From: [Bacillus] enclensis
GTDB taxonomy: Bacteria > Bacillota > Bacilli > Bacillales > Bacillaceae_B
Direction: 5' to 3'
Length of the DNA: 64,000 nucleotides
Assembly (NCBI RefSeq): GCF_001456935.1
Contig: NZ_KQ758485.1
Location: forward strand, 234,944-298,943
The notes under the pieces: generated by a model
The model's database searches: none
Seen by the model: the letters and a program-made list of their open reading frames with translations, nothing else
What the model was told of the DNA's origin: nothing
Program-made: the position numbers and the translations under genes
Shown: piece by piece, positions 47,777 to 56,903 of the stretch
Layout: every line of letters starts with the position of its first letter
Position numbering within the stretch: position 1 is the first letter of the stretch

Positions 47777-48823
47777 CTATTTTCTTGTCCCTCTTGCCTT
47801 TACAAACTTCAGCAGAGGCTGGTAATTCGAATTAACAAGTCCGATGCTTTCAATGAAGACCTCCAAGGCAACAAGCAGAATGGCGATAACGATAAGTCCG
47901 CCCCATACTGTCGACATCGAGAAGATAATCGCTGCCAGACTGAACATGGCTGCAATCGCATAAATCAGGATGACGGTCTGCTTGTGAGTGAATCCAAGCC
48001 GCAGCAGACAGTGATGCAGATGTGATTTATCGGGCGCAGATATAGGGGTCTTATTGATTTTCCTTCTAAGGATGGCGAAGAACGTGTCCGAAATCGGCAC
48101 TCCCAGAATGATCAATGGGATGATGAGTGAAATCATCGTTACGTTCTTGAATCCAAGCATGGAAAGCACCGCAATCATATACCCAAGGAACAATGCTCCG
48201 GTGTCACCCATAAAGATCTTTGCAGGGTGAAAATTGAAATAAAGAAAACCAAGGGTGCTCACAAGCAGGATCAGAGCCATCGTCATCACAAAAGCGTCGC
48301 CTTTCATGACTGCCATGAATCCGATGGTTGCAAGTGCTATCGTGGAAACACCGGCAGCAAGGCCATCGAGGCCGTCAATGAAATTGATTGCATTCGTGAT
48401 GGCCACGATCCAGATGATCGTGATCGGAATGCTGAACATCCCGAATTCAAGCTGTCCACCGAATGGAAGATTGATGAATTCAATCTGAACGCCGCCGAGT
48501 ACTACGATGAAAGCAGCGACCAGCTGGCCAATAAATTTATAACGCGGTGCCAATTCAAAGATATCATCCGCCATTCCCGTAAGGAGGATAACGACACTCC
48601 CAAGAATGATGGGCAATACAGATGGATCCTCCGGGCGCAGAATCAAAAAACCAATAATGAATCCGATGAAGATCGCCAGGCCGCCGAGACGGGGCATGAT
48701 CTTCTGATGTACCTTCCGGTGATTGGGCTTATCGGTTGCCCCTATTTTATATGCGAGTTTTTTGACTAATGGTGTCGAGACCAGCGTTAACAAAAAACAG
48801 ATGATTAAGGTCGTAATTAACAT
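47777..48823 (-). CDS. tagO: Undecaprenyl-phosphate GlcNAc-1-phosphate transferase (TagO/WecA)
   Basis: Polytopic membrane enzyme, first step of wall teichoic acid synthesis: transfers GlcNAc-1-P from UDP-GlcNAc to undecaprenyl phosphate. About ten helices; GATDKPNHRKVHQKIMPRLG, AITNAINFIDGLDGLAAGVS (Asp-rich loop), FLYFNFHPAKIFMGDTGALF and DKSHLHHCLLRLGFTHKQTV (HxHH block) are diagnostic. The ATG at 48823 is chosen since AGAGGTG lies 8 nt upstream. Its presence with tagA-like, tagB/F-like and tagD genes argues for poly(glycerol phosphate) teichoic acid. Confidence 0.94.
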   Translation of the reverse strand: MLITTLIICFLLTLVSTPLVKKLAYKIGATDKPNHRKVHQKIMPRLGGLAIFIGFIIGFLILRPEDPSVLPIILGSVVILLTGMADDIFELAPRYKFIGQLVAAFIVVLGGVQIEFINLPFGGQLEFGMFSIPITIIWIVAITNAINFIDGLDGLAAGVSTIALATIGFMAVMKGDAFVMTMALILLVSTLGFLYFNFHPAKIFMGDTGALFLGYMIAVLSMLGFKNVTMISLIIPLIILGVPISDTFFAILRRKINKTPISAPDKSHLHHCLLRLGFTHKQTVILIYAIAAMFSLAAIIFSMSTVWGGLIVIAILLVALEVFIESIGLVNSNYQPLLKFVKARGTRK

Positions 48824-48891
48824 AATTGTCACACCTCTTGTAGTTAAGTTACCCGTTAAGATACCTAGCGAAACAGGTAATTAATACATGG

Positions 48892-50001
48892 TCATTTTAG
48901 TAACTTCAAGTATACATTATATACGTTATTGGCGAATTGCTCTATAGAAAAATGTCTTTTGCTGTAACTTTCTAACTTTTTGCCCATGGATGGCAGGGCC
49001 CCTGTGGTCTTCAAATCTATTGCCAGCTCTATTCTGGCTGCCAAGGCTTCAGGATTTTCGACAGGTATGATCCACCCGTAACGATCATCAGGTATGAGCT
49101 TATTTACCCCACCCACATCCGTGGTGATGACCGGTACCCCTGCTCTTGCAGCCTCCAGCAGGACGAGGGGGAAGCTTTCGCTGTATGAAGTGAGGATCGC
49201 TGCATCGGCAGCCGGGTAGATCTTTTCGACATCATTCCGGTGTCCCAGGAAATTCACAACATTCCCCAGTCCAAGTTCGACCGTGCATTTTTTTAGTTCT
49301 TCTCTTTGCTGTCCATCCCCGACAATGAGAAGCTTCACTTTCCCATTATGAGTCCCGTTCACATTTTGCAGTGCCTTCAATGCAACCTTATGACCTTTTA
49401 CCGGTTCAAGCCTTGCGACCATGATGAGGACAAAGTCTTCCTCTGAAAGCCCAAGCTCTTCCCTTCTGTATGGCTTCGGCAGATTTTTTTCAAAGTCGAT
49501 CCCATTTAACATGACAGATACCCTTTCCGATGGAATATTGAAACCTGCCGTTAAAATTTCTTTAAACCGGTCTGAGATGGCTAACAAGTGATCAGCCTTT
49601 CTCAGGGCTCTTTTATTCGCCAAGGTATACACAAGGCCAAGGGCGCCCTTACCCATGAAATCATCTCTCGGGTCACTGTGTACTGTCGCCAGCCATTTCA
49701 CATCTGTCAACGTCCGGATCAGCATCCCGTAACAATTGGCACGGGCTCCGTGCGTATGAATAAGATCGATCTCATTTTCACGGATGAACCGTGTTATTTT
49801 TTTAATAATGGAAAAATCGAATTTGGTTCGCTGGAGAAAAAGGACGGTTTGAATATCTGAATCCATTGCCCGCTCGTACATTTCCCCTTGTTCGAACACA
49901 CCTAAATAAAACTCAGAGTGATTAAGCTCATTTAATAAAGAAAGGATATGAAACATGCCGCCGCCGGTTTCGTTGCCGGCATTCAGATGTAAGACCTTCA
50001 T
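48892..50001 (-). CDS. Family 4 glycosyltransferase
   Basis: GT-B glycosyltransferase of 369 aa. N-terminal VLHLNAGNETGGGMFHILSL, middle IHTHGARANCYGMLIR, and the C-terminal donor site VARLEPVKGHKVALKALQ and ESFPLVLLEAARAGVPVITT. The start is the ATG at 50001, preceded by AAAGG 9 nt upstream; the ATG at 50010 overlaps it. It lies between the tagA-like gene and tagO in one minus-strand unit, so it may add a sugar to the polymer started by TagO, or decorate it. Specificity not predictable. Confidence 0.88.
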   Translation of the reverse strand: MKVLHLNAGNETGGGMFHILSLLNELNHSEFYLGVFEQGEMYERAMDSDIQTVLFLQRTKFDFSIIKKITRFIRENEIDLIHTHGARANCYGMLIRTLTDVKWLATVHSDPRDDFMGKGALGLVYTLANKRALRKADHLLAISDRFKEILTAGFNIPSERVSVMLNGIDFEKNLPKPYRREELGLSEEDFVLIMVARLEPVKGHKVALKALQNVNGTHNGKVKLLIVGDGQQREELKKCTVELGLGNVVNFLGHRNDVEKIYPAADAAILTSYSESFPLVLLEAARAGVPVITTDVGGVNKLIPDDRYGWIIPVENPEALAARIELAIDLKTTGALPSMGKKLESYSKRHFSIEQFANNVYNVYLKLLK

Positions 50002-50037
50002 TTGAACCATCCTTTCTTTTAAATAATCAGTAAACCA

Positions 50038-50766
50038 CTAAGCCCTGGATGTCAGGACCCGGATCAGGAACCTGGGGATTACGAGCATCCTCTTCCATCT
50101 GGAAGGCTGCTGAAGCAGGCGGTAAAACCATTCCAAATGAATCTTCTGCCAGAATACCGGTGCCCTCTTCAAGTGGCCGGCTAGAATATCGATACTGCCT
50201 CCGACTCCGATAAACACACCTTTTTCCACTTTGGGCATATTTTGTTTGATCCAATTCTCCTGACGGGGACATCCAAGCGCCACCAGGACCAGATCCGGTT
50301 TCACCCGCTGTATTTCTTCAATCACCGTGTCATCGTCGTCATCGAAATAACCGTGATGGTAACCCGCGAGATTCAAATCGGGATACTTCGACCTAATATT
50401 TTTCACCGCACTTTCAAGGATTTCATTCTTTGCCCCCACTATGTAGACTTTCAAGTGATGAAGATTGCTTAGTGCGAGAAAGTCCTCCATTAATTCAAAC
50501 CCGGGCACTCTCTCCTTAAGCGGCTCCCTCTTCATCTTGGAAGCAATGACGACCCCGATCCCGTCCGGTACGATGAAGTCTGCCTTGCTCAGCGTATATA
50601 AAAAATCCCGATCCTTATGTGCCTGCATCACGATCTCCGGATTGGCCGTCACGATGAATCCTTTTTTCCCCTCTTTAAGATATTGATGAAAGACGTCATT
50701 TACCACATCATTTTTTGTTTTATTTAAAAAAGGGATATCCAGAATTTGTACATATTGATTCTTCAT
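50038..50766 (-). CDS. tagA: WecB/TagA/CpsF family glycosyltransferase
   Basis: GT26 enzyme that adds ManNAc (TagA) or ManNAcA to GlcNAc-PP-undecaprenol, second step of teichoic acid linkage unit synthesis. VTANPEIVMQAHKDRDFLYT, ADFIVPDGIGVVIASK with the catalytic-type Asp, VFIGVGGSIDILAGHLKRAP and HLEWFYRLLQQPSRWKRMLV are family marks. 242 aa. AAAGG precedes the ATG at 50766. The next genes downstream are the family 4 transferase and tagO. Confidence 0.9.
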   Translation of the reverse strand: MKNQYVQILDIPFLNKTKNDVVNDVFHQYLKEGKKGFIVTANPEIVMQAHKDRDFLYTLSKADFIVPDGIGVVIASKMKREPLKERVPGFELMEDFLALSNLHHLKVYIVGAKNEILESAVKNIRSKYPDLNLAGYHHGYFDDDDDTVIEEIQRVKPDLVLVALGCPRQENWIKQNMPKVEKGVFIGVGGSIDILAGHLKRAPVFWQKIHLEWFYRLLQQPSRWKRMLVIPRFLIRVLTSRA

Positions 50767-51072
50767 CTCTTCTACTACCTTTCAGCAATAAACTTTATTT
50801 TCCATTCTATCTCAGACGCGCCCATACTGAAATAGCTATTCGGTTAAAAATGTTTACAGTACAATGACATCCATCATTTGATCATTTTTAGAGGAATTTC
50901 CGTTCGACATCTATAATAAAATAAAAAAGATGGCCTTCAATCGTTGTCATCGATTCTTCATCGTTTCTTTAGGAATCTTTACAAAACCTTAAATATAACT
51001 ATAAATTTCTTCATTAAGCTAATACTAGAGTTAACCTTTTCACGAAAGCATCATCAGGAAGGTGGTATTTTT
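50767..51072. other. Divergent region between tagA-like and O-antigen-ligase-like genes
   Basis: 306 bp; contains TTCGACA (50903-50909), a Spo0A-box word, followed at once by TATAAT (50912-50917). GGAAGGTGG precedes the TTG start at 51073. A plus-strand frame extends left to 50944 but without a ribosome binding site. Confidence 0.5.
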
Positions 51073-52554
51073 TTGCTGACCAGAAACCGGAGGATCCTTC
51101 TTCTCCTCGTCATCGGGGTGTTGGTTCCGCTGCTCATTCAACATCCGATCGCCGCGTACCTTTGTACACTTGCCGTTCTCGCACTAATTTTAAAAGATAA
51201 AGTGAGCGGTGTTCTTTTCTTATTTGTATACTTCCCAATACGGCCATTTTTAATAGAAGTGAATGGCGGGCTTAAGCTTACCGGGGACATCGTCATCCTG
51301 CTTCTCTTTCTATTGACATTCGTACATATGTTTAAAAAACCGGGAGCGATTGTAAGAAAATATGCGTTCACCCTGGCTTTCATAGGGTTCTGTTTGACCG
51401 GTACCATCGCTGCCTTCGCGACAGGGGTCGGGCTGCCAGCCATCATTTTTCAGAACAGGGCATTCATCATTACGTTCCTTTTGATATTCATTGCTGCTGA
51501 ACTTGAAATTTCCAGGGAAGATGTTCGGCGATTCCTTTGGATCACGATCATTACGGGAATTGTCTTATCTGTTCATGGACTGTTTGAATTCATCGGGCAT
51601 CGTACCGTGCTGGTACCCCAGGCTTGGGAAGAGTGGAATCTTTCGTCTGTCAATGAAATGAGGGTGTACGGCCTGACCGCGAACCCGAATGTTCTCGGTA
51701 CGTACCTTTCGATTTGCCTGTTTGCCTCCCTTTATTTGTGGCAGACTTCAGAGAAGTATAAAGCTTGGCTGATCTCTGCTTCCATCCTGATGCTTGGTGT
51801 CTTATGCCTGACCTTCTCACGCGGGTCGATCCTTGCATTCGGTATCGCTTATGTCCTTTACTTTTTACTGACAAGAAATTGGAGGCTGGCCGTAAAGCTG
51901 ATCATCACGGCTGTAGTAGGGCTTGCCATCATTTATTATCCGGCCAATATGGCAAGGGATTATGCGGCAGCAGGAATCGAGGATCAATCGACTAAAACTC
52001 AAGATTCACCGGACAAGACGGTTGAAAAAGAAAAGAAACCTAAGCAGGAAAGCAGGACCTCTTCCACTTTTTCAAAACGTTTCAAGGAAATGTTCTCTGA
52101 TGAAATCATCCAGAAAAGTTCCGAGTGGGGAAGGCTGTATGTGGTCTTTAAGGGACTGGAAATCTATATGGAACAGCCTGTCATCGGGACCGGATTCGGA
52201 ACCTACGGGGATTCGGCCACATTAAGCTACGGCTCGCCGATCGCGGAAGAATACAAGCTTCCGGCCAGGATGTACTCAGATAATCAATACATCCAGCTCC
52301 TGGTCGAGACCGGGACGATCGGGACCATTCTTGTATTGGCATTCGTGGTGTCCATCATCAGAAGATGCTGGAAAGACAGGAAGCACCCGCTCACCCCCGT
52401 CCTCTTTTCATTCCTTATCGCGATCCTGGCGATGGCACTCTTTTATAATGTGCTGGAGGAAAAGATATTGACCCTTTATTTTCATGCTGCTCTGGGGTAC
52501 TTTTTACGGGAAGGTGCAGTGAAAAAACTTGACTCAAACGAAAGACTTGGATAG
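51073..52554 (+). CDS. O-antigen ligase/polymerase family membrane protein (WaaL/Wzy type)
   Basis: A 493-aa protein with about twelve membrane segments (first VLVPLLIQHPIAAYLCTLAV). A large external loop (about 300-370) with charged stretches EDQSTKTQDSPDKTVEKEKK and the segment VIGTGFGTYGDSATLSYGSP matches the Wzy_C pattern of polymerases/ligases; VYGLTANPNVLGTYLSICLF precedes it. It probably polymerises a repeat unit outside the membrane. The TTG at 51073 has GGAAGGTGG 7 nt upstream. Followed by a flippase and a glycosyltransferase gene on the plus strand. Confidence 0.85.
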   Translation: MLTRNRRILLLLVIGVLVPLLIQHPIAAYLCTLAVLALILKDKVSGVLFLFVYFPIRPFLIEVNGGLKLTGDIVILLLFLLTFVHMFKKPGAIVRKYAFTLAFIGFCLTGTIAAFATGVGLPAIIFQNRAFIITFLLIFIAAELEISREDVRRFLWITIITGIVLSVHGLFEFIGHRTVLVPQAWEEWNLSSVNEMRVYGLTANPNVLGTYLSICLFASLYLWQTSEKYKAWLISASILMLGVLCLTFSRGSILAFGIAYVLYFLLTRNWRLAVKLIITAVVGLAIIYYPANMARDYAAAGIEDQSTKTQDSPDKTVEKEKKPKQESRTSSTFSKRFKEMFSDEIIQKSSEWGRLYVVFKGLEIYMEQPVIGTGFGTYGDSATLSYGSPIAEEYKLPARMYSDNQYIQLLVETGTIGTILVLAFVVSIIRRCWKDRKHPLTPVLFSFLIAILAMALFYNVLEEKILTLYFHAALGYFLREGAVKKLDSNERLG

Positions 52555-52594
52555 CGTCTGACATAATAAATAAGTTTTAAAAATGAGGAATTAC

Positions 52595-54124
52595 ATGAAA
52601 GCATCCACCCTGATCAAATCAGTCGGTTTAGTCACCATCATATCGGGTATCGGGAAGCTCCTGGGCTTCGCCCGGGAAAGCATCATCGCGGCCTATTTCG
52701 GAACGTCCGATGCCGCCGACGTCTTTTTCGTGGCAAGCCTTGTCCCAACGCTTCTTTTTACCGCCATCGGCACGGCCATCCAGGCGGGGATCATCCCGCT
52801 CTTCATGGAGGAGCGGAGCAAAAGCAACGAACATGCCAGAGGTTTGATGAGCCTGTTGGGAACCTTCCTGCTCGTCGTCTCTGTCCTGTTCATCGGAGTT
52901 GCACTCCTTTTCACCGAACCGCTGATTGCCGTGATGGCTCCCGGTTTCAATGCCGAACAGTCGGCACTGGCGGTGGAAATCACCCGGATCATGATCCCGA
53001 GCATGGTGTTCCTTACGCTGACGTCGATCTCGACCGGGGTATTGAACGCCAATAAACAATTCGTCCTGCCGGCATTTTCCGCCACCGTCCAGAACATCGT
53101 CATCATCCTGGCGACCGTGCTGCTGGCATCGACCTACGGAGTATATGGATTGTCAGTAGGAGTTCTGATCGGCGCTCTGGGACAATTCCTGATTCAATAT
53201 CCTTCTTTTAAAAAGTCGGATATCGGCTTCAATTTTCAATTCAGGAGAAATAAAGACAAAATCGTCAGGATCATGGTGCTGTTCTACCCGATCATCATCG
53301 CAGCCATCAGCGTCCAGCTGAACAGCCTTGTCGACCGCATGGTATCGACAGGGCTCGAAACAGGAAGCGTGTCTGCATTGAACTATGCCAACCGCCTGCT
53401 GTGGCTGCCGCTCAGCGTCATCCTGACGCCGCTGATCACCGTCCTCTATCCGTCGATCGTGGAAGGCGCTTTGGAGAGCTATAAGAAGTTTTTCAGTATC
53501 ATCCAGCGCGGTGCGTCACTCATTATTTTCGCAAGCATCCCGTTTATGATTCTGATGGTCATTTCAGGGGACAACCTGATCGAACTCGCCTTTCAGCGCG
53601 GTGCCTTCAGCAGTGAGGCGACCGATATCACGAATCAGGCATTACTGTTTTACTCAGCAGGCCTTGTCTTTTTTGCTCTAAGGGATTTTTTGATGAACGG
53701 GTTTTATGCGTTGAAGAAAACGAAATTCGCGATGTATTCATGCCTGGGGGCAGTGGTGGTTAACATTGTTTTAAGCGTTCTGCTCTCCAGGGTGATGGCG
53801 GTTGGCGGGATTGCGCTGGCTTCAAGCATTTCGATGCTCATCCAGTGCGTGGTATTATTCGGCTATCTGCTGCGCCAGCATAAAGCTGATGAGGGGTACC
53901 GGAATGGGTTTGTGAAAGAGACTGCTAAGATTCTGTCCATCGCTTTGTTGGTTTCCTGCGGTGCCATCCTCGCAGAGAATATGATGCCCGGAGGATGGAA
54001 CGTTCTGATCCAGACTATTGTTCTCACCTTGCTTATCTTCGGCCTCTACCTGGCCCTGTCACTTGCATTTAAGGTACATACCATGAAGCCATTGGTCCAA
54101 AAGCTTACAAAAAGGAGTTTTTAA
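52595..54124 (+). CDS. MurJ/MviN-family lipid-linked oligosaccharide flippase
   Basis: A 509-aa, 14-helix MOP-superfamily protein. STLIKSVGLVTIISGIGKLL, GFARESIIAAYFGTSDAADV and FFVASLVPTLLFTAIGTAIQ are typical of the MurJ branch, and LIELAFQRGAFSSEATDITN is the C-terminal MurJ block. Because it sits between a Wzy-type gene and a glycosyltransferase, it more likely flips the lipid-linked unit of this cluster than lipid II; that is inferred. The ATG at 52595 has GAGG upstream; the frame could start at 52583. It ends 1 bp before the next gene. Confidence 0.85.
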   Translation: MKASTLIKSVGLVTIISGIGKLLGFARESIIAAYFGTSDAADVFFVASLVPTLLFTAIGTAIQAGIIPLFMEERSKSNEHARGLMSLLGTFLLVVSVLFIGVALLFTEPLIAVMAPGFNAEQSALAVEITRIMIPSMVFLTLTSISTGVLNANKQFVLPAFSATVQNIVIILATVLLASTYGVYGLSVGVLIGALGQFLIQYPSFKKSDIGFNFQFRRNKDKIVRIMVLFYPIIIAAISVQLNSLVDRMVSTGLETGSVSALNYANRLLWLPLSVILTPLITVLYPSIVEGALESYKKFFSIIQRGASLIIFASIPFMILMVISGDNLIELAFQRGAFSSEATDITNQALLFYSAGLVFFALRDFLMNGFYALKKTKFAMYSCLGAVVVNIVLSVLLSRVMAVGGIALASSISMLIQCVVLFGYLLRQHKADEGYRNGFVKETAKILSIALLVSCGAILAENMMPGGWNVLIQTIVLTLLIFGLYLALSLAFKVHTMKPLVQKLTKRSF

Positions 54125-54125
54125 T

Positions 54126-55313
54126 ATGAACATATTGATCACGACCATCTTTGATTATCCGCATGAAGGCGGGCTCTCCACCCATGTAGCGACACTTAAG
54201 AACGGACTGGAGGCAAGGGGCCATAAAGTGGACGTGCTGTCCTTCACCCAGCTGAATCCCCTCCTCAGAAAGGCGTACGCACAGGCGCCGGGATTCATCG
54301 CAAGCAAATTCAAGCCGGGGTCCGGCCAGCTTATGAACGACGAAAACCGGATGACATTGATCCGCAAACAGCTCGAACGGTTGAAGAACGAGTACGATGT
54401 CATCAACTCACAGGATGTCTACGCCACCCTGGCAGCGGAATCCACAGGTCTGCCTGTCGTTGAAACCGTCCATGGCTACTACTCCTATGAAGCGATCAGC
54501 AGAGGTGCGATCAAAGAAGGCAGTAAAGAAGACCAGGTGATCAGGGAGCGGGAAAAGAAAGCCTACACCCTGGCATCCCGGGTCGTGACAGTGGACCAGC
54601 GGATCAAGGACTATGTATATAAAATGGCCGGAGTGAACGCCACAGCCATCAGGAATTTCATCGATGTGGAAGACTTCAACCCTCTCAAGCTGGACTTGTC
54701 GGGCATCCGTAAAGAATTTGGCATTCCCGAAGATAAGAAGATGCTGTTCGTCCCCCGTAGGATGACAGAGAAGAACGGAGTCATTTATCCGACTCTTGCT
54801 CTTCGCAAGGTCCTGGATAAACATCCGGATACTATCCTTGTCTATGCAGGAACTGGCGAGCAGATGTCGGCCATCAAAGAAAAAGTTGCCGCCCATGGCC
54901 TCGGGGACAACGTCATGTTGCTGGGCACCGTCGCACATGAAAAAATGAAGTATCTGTACGGGGTCGCAGACGTTGTACTCGTCCCGAGCATCCATTCGTA
55001 CGGTGTCGAAGAAGCGACTTCTATCTCTGCTTTGGAGGCGATGGGCTCTTCATCCCCTGTCATTGCAGGGGCAGTCGGCGGCCTGAAGGAAATCATCGCA
55101 GATCATGAAGACGGGATATTGGTACAAGAACGGGATACGGACGCTTTATCAAATGCCATCATTGAGGTGTTGGATTCACCTGAGCTCGGTGATCAGCTTG
55201 CCCGCAAAGCCCGCAGGAAGATTGAACGGGAGTATTCCCATTTGTTTGCGGCGGAGAAATATGAGCAGATTTATCATGAGGCGATTAATGATGAGCGGGT
55301 GAGGGTGGAGTAG
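54126..55313 (+). CDS. Family 4 glycosyltransferase
   Basis: GT-B glycosyltransferase of 395 aa: TIFDYPHEGGLSTHVATLKN at the acceptor side, ESTGLPVVETVHGYYSYEAI, then the donor domain with LFVPRRMTEKNGVIYPTLAL and SYGVEEATSISALEAMGSSS. The ATG at 54126 follows AAAAGGAG. Last gene of the plus-strand trio starting at 51073. Array 2 of the 25-bp palindromes begins 23 bp after its stop codon. Sugar specificity not predictable. Confidence 0.88.
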   Translation: MNILITTIFDYPHEGGLSTHVATLKNGLEARGHKVDVLSFTQLNPLLRKAYAQAPGFIASKFKPGSGQLMNDENRMTLIRKQLERLKNEYDVINSQDVYATLAAESTGLPVVETVHGYYSYEAISRGAIKEGSKEDQVIREREKKAYTLASRVVTVDQRIKDYVYKMAGVNATAIRNFIDVEDFNPLKLDLSGIRKEFGIPEDKKMLFVPRRMTEKNGVIYPTLALRKVLDKHPDTILVYAGTGEQMSAIKEKVAAHGLGDNVMLLGTVAHEKMKYLYGVADVVLVPSIHSYGVEEATSISALEAMGSSSPVIAGAVGGLKEIIADHEDGILVQERDTDALSNAIIEVLDSPELGDQLARKARRKIEREYSHLFAAEKYEQIYHEAINDERVRVE

Positions 55314-55336
55314 TTACTGTTGAGTGTTGGGTTTGT

Positions 55337-55622
55337 TGTACCTGGTACATTGGCCGCGTTTTGTACCAGGTACATCGAGGTTGGATTGTACCTGGTACAT
55401 TTGTGTTGATTTGTACCAGGTACAATTCCCGCAATTTGAGCCAGGGTCATTTACGGGTTTTTGAGCCAGGTTCAATTTTAGTTATTTGACCCAGGCTCAA
55501 TCCCTGCCTTTTGTGCCTGGGTCAACCCCCTGCTGTGCCAGGCACAAAACCGCTACTTTGTTCCTGGCACAAAATGATTACTTCGTTCCTGGCACAATCC
55601 CGACATTCTGTTCCTGGCACAA
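55337..55622. repeat. Array 2 of CCWGG-centred palindromes with 25-bp period
   Basis: Twelve units; centres at 55343, 55368, 55393, 55418, 55443, 55468, 55493, 55518, 55540, 55565, 55590, 55615, so all steps are 25 bp except one of 22. Core words run GTACCTGGTAC, GTACCAGGTAC (alternating, four units), GAGCCAGGGTC, GAGCCAGGTTC, GACCCAGGCTC, GTGCCTGGGTC, GTGCCAGGCAC and GTTCCTGGCAC three times, mostly in T-rich left and A-rich right borders. It fills the gap between two converging genes. Confidence 0.93.
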
Positions 55623-55654
55623 CCTCCTATCCGACTCCATCATCCCAAACAAAA

Positions 55655-55672
55655 AGACCGCCCCCAGGCGGT
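55655..55672 (-). terminator. gpsA terminator
   Basis: GACCGCC / GGCGGTC with a 4-nt loop, followed on the minus strand by TTTTTG. Confidence 0.85.
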
Positions 55673-55690
55673 CCCCAACTAACTTCTCTC

Positions 55691-56737
55691 TCACTCTTCT
55701 TCCAACGCATCCCCAAGCAAAACGACCAAATCTTCCATCTCATGCGTCTTATTCCGCTGCATCAGCTGATCGACCGCTTCCCTTGCGTCCACGCCGTTGA
55801 AGAGAATATCATAGAGCGCATCCGTAATCGGCATGCTTACCCCATATTCCGCCGCAAGCTGCTTTGCCGCTTTCGTCGTTCTCACTCCTTCGACGACCAT
55901 GCCCATATTGTCGAGCACTTCGTCGAGATTCATTCCTTTACCGAGCATATTCCCAGCTCTCCAGTTACGGGAGTGGACGCTTGTACAGGTCACGATTAGA
56001 TCACCGATACCGGACAGTCCGGAGAACGTTAATGGATTTGCTCCCATTTTCACCCCGAGCCTTGAGATTTCAACCAGTCCGCGGGTGATGAGGGCTGCTT
56101 TAGCATTGTCCCCGTATCCGAGGCCGTCCCCCACTCCGGCTGCGAGGGCGATGATGTTCTTGAGGGCCCCTCCTATTTCGACGCCGACCATATCCGTATT
56201 GGTATACACCCTGAATTGATTGTTCATAAACATATTCTGGACCTTTACCGCTGCTTCAAGGTTCCCGGACGATGCAACCACGGTGGTCGGATGCCTCAGA
56301 CTCACTTCTTCTGCATGGCTTGGTCCTGATAAGACCACGATATCTTTAAGATTTTCTGGTTCCATCGCCTGTTCAATGATTTGGGATATCCTCAATAAGG
56401 AATCAGGTTCAATTCCCTTGCTGACATGGACAATGGTGATCGGCTCGCTTTGAACCTTCTGTATATCATCGAGCACCTGCCTGATGGCTTTGGTGGGAAC
56501 AGCCAATACGATGGTATTGGTCCCGCCTATTACATCTTGCAGATTTGATGCTGCTGTGATGTTATCAGGGAGTCTGCACCCCTTCAAGTACTTTTCATTC
56601 GTATGGGATTCGTTGATTTCTTTTACCGCTTCTTCGCTTCTTCCCCACATCTCTACGTTGTAACCGTTATCAGCAAGGACAATGGCAAGCGCCGTTCCCC
56701 AGCTGCCTGTTCCGATGACTGCTGCTTTTTTATCCAT
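55691..56737 (-). CDS. gpsA: Glycerol-3-phosphate dehydrogenase [NAD(P)+]
   Basis: Soluble dehydrogenase converting dihydroxyacetone phosphate to sn-glycerol-3-phosphate, precursor of phospholipids and of CDP-glycerol for teichoic acid. [20 protein letters not shown] is the nucleotide site; [20 protein letters not shown] has the catalytic Lys; [20 protein letters not shown] follows. 348 aa. The start is the ATG at 56737 with GGTGAAG upstream. In the window it supplies substrate for TagD and TagB/F. It stands alone with its own terminator. Confidence 0.95.
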   Translation of the reverse strand: MDKKAAVIGTGSWGTALAIVLADNGYNVEMWGRSEEAVKEINESHTNEKYLKGCRLPDNITAASNLQDVIGGTNTIVLAVPTKAIRQVLDDIQKVQSEPITIVHVSKGIEPDSLLRISQIIEQAMEPENLKDIVVLSGPSHAEEVSLRHPTTVVASSGNLEAAVKVQNMFMNNQFRVYTNTDMVGVEIGGALKNIIALAAGVGDGLGYGDNAKAALITRGLVEISRLGVKMGANPLTFSGLSGIGDLIVTCTSVHSRNWRAGNMLGKGMNLDEVLDNMGMVVEGVRTTKAAKQLAAEYGVSMPITDALYDILFNGVDAREAVDQLMQRNKTHEMEDLVVLLGDALEEE

Positions 56738-56903
56738 AAATTCTTCACCGCCTGAGTTCAATTGAAATTTTTCTTATTTTATCACAAAAATGACGTCTTT
56801 TTTTGTATTCCCTTCTGAATGAGAAATACTCCCTGGTACGAATAGTCGGGACAAGGCTGTCATACACTATTATCTATATACTTAAGCAGGATGTGAGGGT
56901 TTG

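Noticed and set aside
52595..54124. Housekeeping lipid II flippase MurJ
   Set aside because: The fold is MurJ-type, but the gene lies within a polysaccharide gene trio, so I do not assign the housekeeping role.
55337..55622. CRISPR array or coding minisatellite
   Set aside because: Units are not conserved in sequence and the 25-bp period is not a multiple of three; no sensible reading frame.
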